In this document: piece by piece, positions 58,020-64,000 of the stretch | Numbering within the stretch: the stretch's first letter is position 1 | Layout: the number at the start of each line of letters is the position of its first letter | Source: Talpa occidentalis | Taxonomy: Eukaryota; Chordata; Mammalia; Eulipotyphla; Talpidae | Length of the DNA stretch: 64,000 nucleotides | Direction of reading: 5' to 3' | Assembly (NCBI RefSeq): GCF_014898055.3 | Contig: NW_023602073.1 | Coordinates: 85,664,678 to 85,728,677, forward strand | Made by a program: the position numbers and the translations under genes | The notes under the pieces: model-generated | The model's database searches: none | Seen by the model: the letters and a program-made list of their open reading frames with translations, nothing else | Told to the model about the DNA's origin: nothing

Positions 58020-58330
58020 TATCAGTCAGTGGAGTTCAAATCATGCTGTAATAAGAAACATCCCTCAAATCTCAGTAGTTTAAGTCAGCAAAGGTCTTTC
58101 ATTGCTCATACTACATGTTCACTGCAGCTTGGTGCAGGGGTTGCTTATTTCAGTCACTCAGGAACTGATATTGACTCATCTTTATATGTGGAAGAGCTGG
58201 AGAGTTACTTCTACTAACAATGCATTTTCCAGACCTAGTCACAGAGCCAGCTAAACTTCAGGGCAGTAGAAAGTATAATCACAGATGCAGAGGGAAACCA
58301 GGAAATCATTGAACAATATAGGATTAGTTA
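58020..58330 (+). mobile_element. Possible MaLR-type LTR fragment
   Basis: The order 'tgctgtaataagaaacatcc', 'tctcagtagtttaagtcagc', 'aaggtctttcattgctcata' and 'gcagcttggtgcaggggttg' resembles an MLT1-like LTR 5' part ('ctgtaacaaacatccccaaaatctcagtggct...'). The assignment is tentative. Confidence 0.4.
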
Positions 58331-60149
58331 TACTACCTATTCTGTCTTTGTTTTTAATGAATGAACTAATTTGTCCAGATTTAGAAGTGAAAAATGACTA
58401 AAACAATTATGTCCAGCATAAATAAAGTTCAGTTACTATGTAAGTGAATTTCTTCATGTTAAATATGCACTTTAAAAAAACTAAAATTGCCATCTGGAAT
58501 GTGATTTATATGTTAAGTGATTTATTAGGTTCACTTGAAATAGTTTCTGTGAAGTTCACCATATTGTTTTAGTAATCTAGTAGTTGTGTAAGTTAGATGT
58601 TAAATGTGTTAGTTAGTAGTTAGATAGTTAGATGATCCTTATTTCCACCAGCCATACTCACTCCATCTTCCTCTATTTTTCTTTATTCCACTCTATTGTA
58701 AGAATTTTAAAGATTTTTGTATTTCCATTCCACCTTATTATGCACTTATAAGTCAAATCTAGAATCACTGCAAGGCCACTTTGTGTAATATAGGAGAAGA
58801 GACAGAAAAATTATAATTCTGGTACATCTCTTTTGCAAATGCATCACCTAACCCTTGCCTTTTCCCTGTAGTCTTATCATCTGTAGTAAAGCTATGTGGC
58901 AGGAGGCCAGAAAGTGAAAAAAGATAGGTGTTGGAAATTGTATAAGAAAATAATTTCTGATAGTAAAGATTGCTCTATTTTGTTTGAACAAATTCTGTCT
59001 TTTCCCAAACATCCTCAGAAACTATTAAAATCTTGAGTATTGAGTTGAATTGCAGTGTAGTATTAGAATTTAAAAGGTTATTATATGAAAAGATATTCTG
59101 TTTCCCTATAATAATAATGATTTAGTAAATTCTTAAGGAGATATATTTCTTGATGTAAAATATTTTAAATGTTTTGGATGGGAAATTCTTTCCTTCCCTG
59201 TTTGAAAGCACCTCTACTATTATGATGGGGATGGGCTGATGAGATGATGCTATCAATGTACAAAATTAAATCTGCAGCCTTTTATAACTTCTGAAAGTAG
59301 GAAAATCAAAGTAAAGTAGCTGAACCACATGTTATACAGATTATAAGTGATAAAAGCTTTGCAAAGATTGAAAAGAATTAATTTAGGTGTGTGAATGTTG
59401 GCAAGGGGGCAAATGTTTATATAAATGGTTAAGAAAATAAAACACTCAAAACACATGAAGAAAAATTATGGCATTTGTTATTTTCTTTATTAAATAATTA
59501 TATTTTCCTCCAACTTCATTGTACTGAAGATCATCAAGTGCTCCCTGAGAAATTTAAAATAATTATGAAAAACAATGACCCAAAGAAAACTGTAAAGAAC
59601 AAAAACTGAAGCAACTACTTAAGACTGTTCAGTGTAATTAAATATTATCCTTGGAGAACAAACTCTGACATGTGACTTGGCAGTTATGCTCATTGGTATT
59701 GTTTATGAACTACGCTATGGCGACGAGACCTCACACCAGCTTATAAGTGAAGTACTTGGCAATTGTTTCCTTGAAAGAGCAATTCTGAAAAATTCCTGTA
59801 CTAAAATAACTTTTTAGTCATTATATTCCATTAAAATATTTGAGGAAAGCATACATTTTTATATATGTAAAATTACTAATGTAATTTAATTATCACTACA
59901 TAATTCATATTTAATCATTATTTTGGAGTTTTAAGGAAATGTGCTAGGAACTCAGTAGATTTCCCAGGGGCCCTTAATGGTAGCTTAACTGGGGAACTCT
60001 AACTCTTTTTTAAAACATGTTTTCTTTTTGATTTACTATGGTCAAAACTTTTGGACATTAGCAGTGAATAATTACTTTTAGGTTTTAAAGTTAGTGCTGT
60101 CACTGTCACCCATTTTTCTAGTAGGGGTGAAAAGAACATTATTTTTTTT
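58331..60149. other. No gene seen; unassigned AT-rich sequence
   Basis: A degenerate TTAG-rich patch lies near 58590-58632. No exon or RNA gene recognised. Confidence 0.5.
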
Positions 60150-60632
60150 TCCAGTTTTACTGAGGCATAATTGACATACATCACTGTATAAGGGAGAGGC
60201 ATATGGCATGGTGACTTGATTTACATATATTGTAAAATGATTACCACAGTAGATTCAGCTAATGACCATCTTCTCATATAGATACAAAGAAAGAAAAGAA
60301 AGAAGAAAAAAAGGGAAAAAAAATCTCCTTGTGAGAAGAACTCTTAGGTTTTACTGTTTTATCAACTTTTCTATGAATCACATGTACATTATATCCCTAG
60401 GACTTACTTCTCTTATAACTGGAAGTTTGCACTTGATCACTTCAACTCTCCTTTCCCCAGTCTCTGCCTCTGGTGTCTACAAGTACAGTCTCTCTTTCTA
60501 TGCATTTTAAAAACAAGATTCCATGTATAAATTAGATCATACAGAGTTTGTTTTTCTCTAATTTATTTTACTTTGCATAATATATTCAAGGTCTATCAAT
60601 GTCATCTAAATGGTAAAATTTCCTCATTTTTT

Positions 60633-60908
60633 TATTTTTATTATTTTTTTAAAGATTTATTTATTTATTTATACAAGCACTGGGTACAGTCAGAAGCGCG
60701 GGAGGGTGAGAGAATTCACCAGAGCCAGAGCAGGGAGCAGAGCAGGCAGAAGGATCGAAGCACACTGCTGAGGGGAGCAGCGGGCAGCAGGAGAGGTCTG
60801 TGCGCCATGTGGGACCCTCACCTGGTGGCCTGGGATTGAACCAGTGCTGCAGAGGCTGCAGGCAACTTTGCAGCCCAGTGCTCAACTGCTGCGCCACCGG
60901 GGAGGCCC
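60633..60908 (-). mobile_element. tRNA-derived T+ SINE, copy 15 (reverse), inside L1
   Basis: A 12-bp TSD, tcctcatttttt, lies at 60621-60632 and 60909-60920. The minus-strand head is GGCCTCCCCGGTGGCGCAGCAG. The B box reads ggttcaatccc. It is in the 'acaagcactgggtacagtcag' subgroup. Confidence 0.94.
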
Positions 60909-60943
60909 TCCTCATTTTTTGAAACAACTGAAAAATATTTTAT

Positions 60944-60964
60944 TATATATATATATATATATAT
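60944..60964 (+). repeat. (TA)n microsatellite, short
   Basis: About ten TA units within old L1 sequence. Confidence 0.9.
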
Positions 60965-61293
60965 TCCACTTTTGTCCATTCATCCACCAGTGGACACTTA
61001 TTTCCATTTCTTGGCTATTTTAAATAACACTGCTGTGAACATGAGGGAGCAGACACCTTTTTGAATTAGTGTTTTCATTTCCTTTCTGAGAAGTGGAATT
61101 TCTGGATTGTATGAGAGTTCTATTTTTGTTTTTTTTTTGAGGATTTTCCATATTATTTTCCATAGTGACTGTACCAATTTTAATCCCACTAACGATACAC
61201 GAAAGTTCTCTTTTCTCCACATTCATGCCTGCATTTCTTATTTCTGGTCTTTTTAATTATGGCCATTCTAACAAGTATGAGGTGATAGCTAAC

Positions 61294-62589
61294 AGTGGAA
61301 GAAAATATTTTTGACATCATAAGCAAGGACACTTTATACGTAGGAGTGTTAGGTGCTCCTTGTACCTACTCTGTTTTGATTGACTGCTGTCACCATTTGT
61401 TCCTCATCAATTTGGTTATAGTTTTGTTCCCTGCTGAGAGATAAGGAACAGAGAAATGATTGAGCTTTATTTCTCATGTCTACCTGTCTGTGAATGAGTT
61501 TGATGAAACCCTACCTTATGTTTTATATAAATTAGAGAAGGACGTAAGTTATGTCATGTGTAGAGTCTGGTGGCAAAAGTGAAAGGAACTCAGTAAATGA
61601 GAATACAGAAGAGCTAAGTTAAATGTCATTTCCTAGCTTAACTGAGAAATGACTGCACGTGTTAATAGCCAGCTTTACAGAAATGAAAAAATCAGTAGGC
61701 AGACTTTTCTGGATCTAACCTAGACCGCCCCTTCATTTTCCTGGATAGATTTAAAGTTCTATTAAATCACTTTTAGGATAGTGCTGAACTGTCTTCTTTT
61801 TAAACCAGTAATATGTAATCAAACTTCGGTGTCTTGTTTTTTGATTTCCTGCAGCTGAACAGTGACTGAATCATTTGTAAGTCAGTTGGCTTTCAATTTT
61901 TCAGGAAAGTGAATTTGTTCAGTAGTCTAAACAAAGATTGTAAGAGAAAGGTTTGACTAAATGTCACAAGTTTTAAGTTCAAGATGCAGACTGTATGACA
62001 CATTTATAGTTCAACTGCTAACCAATTTGTTGATTTAAAGGAAGTGTTATCCTTGAATGTTTCTTCCTGGATAAGACTTACAAATTATGTATTTTTTTAA
62101 ATGTAAAAGACATGTATGTGGTAAAAGGAAACACCACCTGTCACCTGCCATTTAAGTCCTGAAGCAAACGTTTCCAGGTCATAACATCAGAGCAGGTGAA
62201 GCCTAGGATGTGATGGGGGAAGCATTCTGGCTGCTTATTCCATTGCTATCATTAGCTGCTGTGAGGAAGCCCCATGAGACCCAGGGAAGTGACTGCAACA
62301 TTAACCAGACTTTCCAGATGCTCTTCAATATTCTCACTCCTGTGCTAGAATGGAAAGAGCCCCTTGGATCAGGGCCACCTTCTGCAGTTTTGGCAGCTAC
62401 TGGTAGTTGAGTCTGAGAACAGGGAGTCGGGTTGGGGCTGATTCTAGTTCCAGAAGTTATAGGGGAAAAAGGGTTCTTTTCATGGGACTAAAAGTATTTC
62501 TGTAAGAAAAAATAAGTTTCTAATTTTACTTTATGTGAAAAATTCTAAGAATTATAGAATTAGTAAATTATGGAATTGGAAGATTCCTT
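61294..62589. other. No gene established; one signal-peptide-like small frame
   Basis: Mostly unassigned. A 65-codon frame from ATG at 62213 to a stop at about 62410 starts MGEAFWLLIPLLSLAAV. It is not recognised as a known protein and is not called as a gene. Confidence 0.4.
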
Positions 62590-62690
62590 TGACATCAACT
62601 CCCTAGTTTTATAGGTGAACAAATTAAGATTCAGAGAGGGCAAGTAATTGCCAGACTGTAGAGCCAAGTTTGTGTAGATGCTTATGATTT
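62590..62690 (-). mobile_element. MIR-family SINE fragment (reverse)
   Basis: Plus strand 'tttgacatcaactccctagt', 'ttataggtgaacaaattaag', 'attcagagagggcaagtaat' and 'gccagactgtagagcc' follow the reverse MIR core. Confidence 0.75.
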
Positions 62691-63744
62691 TGCATTAATT
62701 TCTGAATAGGTTTATTAGATGAGAATCTCCATTAGGCAAACAGAAATTCTGACTCTTTGTAATGTTAAATTGTCACATTATATTTCATGCTGTGTTCAAT
62801 GTTCCATTGTCAAATGTAAATGAAATATTATTTCTAGGGCTATTTTCATAATCTAGCCATTTGTTTATCTCCTTTTCCAACAGTGGGGTTACTTGCTTCT
62901 TTTCCTTTTCCATAGATATTTTTCATGACTAAATATTAAGTAGAGTTTGAACAGGAAGCAGAGTGTTTCTTATGGTCCCCCAAATGTGGTTTTTGCCAGC
63001 CCAGTTGGTATGTGATCCCACCTCAGTCTTCCCTGGGATCATCTCCTGCTGGACTCTCCTGCAAATGGCAGCTTGAGTAGCAGGGCAGGCTTTTTTTTGT
63101 TTCATTTCTGGTACTGCATCAAATATTCTAGCCTCTGGTTTTCTATTAGATCTCAAGGAATGACTTCATGTCTTATGGCCTGGGTTCCTCTGTGTTCAGT
63201 TCTGCTTGCTTTTCCTGTTCTGTCTATTCTGTTTAGTCTTCTCACCACTCAGCCTGCTCTTAATGAGAAAACAAATATATCCTTCCCTTGTTATCTTGCC
63301 CCTGTCTCTATCTCTGTGAAAAGTTATACTTTAAAATGCTTTATCATGATAGATTCTTTGATGTCTTTACAATGAAAGTATTGGCTCACATTTCTCGTTC
63401 TTGTTAAAGTTATCAGAAAATCATCAATGAGAACTGCTTGAGGAATCTCCATTGCTTAGGGCATAAACCAGGAGGATTTTTGTTTGTTTAATATCCAGAT
63501 TCAACTTCATTGCAAGTTAACTTGATGGTTTTGCTTTTACTTAATGCCTTCAACTATTCCTACAAGTGACAGCCCAGTAGAGACTGACATGACAATTCAA
63601 ATATACATTTACACAGCTTTACAGCAAATTTTCTTTTATTCTAAAATCATGGTGAGGTGTTATTCTTTTGAGAGCTATTTTTCTGACAGTGATACAGAAC
63701 AGTAACTACCATTTCTCCTCGTCATTGCATGGAGTGATTTTTTT
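62691..63744. other. No gene seen
   Basis: Unassigned sequence. The overlapping frames near 62929-63375 have no recognisable domain. Confidence 0.45.
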
Positions 63745-63870
63745 TTTTTTTTGAGGAAAGACATTCTTTTTAGCAGTGACATTGGTTTATAATCAGTGTG
63801 TGATTAAGAAGTATAGGGTCACATCTCCTCACACTACACCACACCCACCATGCATGTATCCAACATTTTC
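63745..63870 (-). mobile_element. Old L1 3'-end fragment (reverse), tentative
   Basis: Plus strand 'gacattggtttataatcagt' and 'cacaccacacccaccatgca'-like text resemble the reversed L1 3' UTR ('aacattggtttataacat...cacc'). The region is short and diverged. Confidence 0.5.
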
Positions 63871-64000
63871 TAGAAAAGGTTTTTAATTTACTTACTAAAT
63901 TTTATCAGAAGCCATCATATGCAAATACATGAGTGAAAGCTCTTGTAGTTCAAATCTAGAAAAAGAAGACAATGATCCTCATTTTTCCCTCCCCTCTAGT

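Larger units (their letters stand above)
60150..61293 (-). mobile_element. Old L1 3' end (reverse), interrupted by a SINE
   Basis: Plus strand 'ttttactgaggcataattga' (L1 3' UTR reversed), 'gtaaaatgattaccacagta' and 'tgtctacaagtacagtctc'. After the SINE it continues with 'gtccattcatccaccagtgg', 'aataacactgctgtgaacat' and 'ggccattctaacaagtatga'. The minus-strand frame 61222-60998 is a decayed ORF2 C-terminus. Confidence 0.87.

Noticed and set aside
1..64000. CRISPR arrays, operons, bacterial promoters or phage elements
   Set aside because: The repeat content is mammalian and no regularly spaced direct repeats or prokaryotic gene arrangement occur.

Overview
The window is non-coding DNA from a placental mammal. 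The evidence is the repeat content: L1 (LINE-1) copies of several ages, ancient L2 and MIR repeats, MER5A-like hAT fragments, MaLR-type LTR remnants, and 15 copies of one tRNA-derived SINE. Each SINE has internal Pol III boxes (GGTTCGATCCC-like B box), an AATAAA-rich tail and a TCTT(T) terminator. SINEs of this tail class ('T+') are common in laurasiatherian mammals. I did not recognise this family with certainty, so I do not name a species; the sequence is not the camelid, canid, equid, pig or bovine SINE I know. I found no CpG island, no convincing host exon and no structural RNA gene.

Layout. 1-6.4 kb: old repeats (MER5A-like, L2, old L1, MIR), one SINE, and a 243-bp L2 segment present twice (2591-2833 and 3416-3658). 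6.4-10.4 kb: an L1 truncated at the start of ORF2, flanked by a 17-bp target-site duplication (TSD), with a broken ORF2. 10.4-20 kb: mostly unique sequence, SINEs, two LTR remnants, an old reverse L1, and a second young L1 (15709-16920) with a 16-bp TSD and a double poly(A) tail. 20-24 kb: old L1, MER5A-like and MIR fragments in otherwise unassigned sequence. 24.2-27.1 kb: a nested complex of old reverse L1 carrying a SINE, an RPL23A processed pseudogene, and a second SINE inside that pseudogene's 3' end. 27-35.5 kb: L2 fragments, two young SINEs, unassigned DNA. 35.5-38.3 kb: old reverse L1 interrupted by an LTR remnant. 39.6-41.9 kb: a third young L1, reverse, 16-bp TSD. 42.6-45.6 kb: two SINEs (one with a duplicated B box), an old forward L1 and a 273-bp L1 3' end with a 17-bp TSD. 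45.6-64 kb: mainly unassigned sequence with L1, L2, MIR, MER5A-like and SINE pieces.

Genes do not cooperate here because no functional host gene is visible. The only protein-coding homologies are broken L1 ORF2 copies and the broken RPL23A retrocopy. The window is best read as an intergenic or intronic stretch recording many rounds of L1-driven retrotransposition. The most specific observations are: three catalytic Asp codons of one L1 endonuclease all changed to Asn; the 243-bp duplicated L2 block; a possible L1 3' transduction; a SINE with a tandemly duplicated B box; and the nested RPL23A/SINE/L1 stack. I saw no evidence of a previously undescribed biological system.
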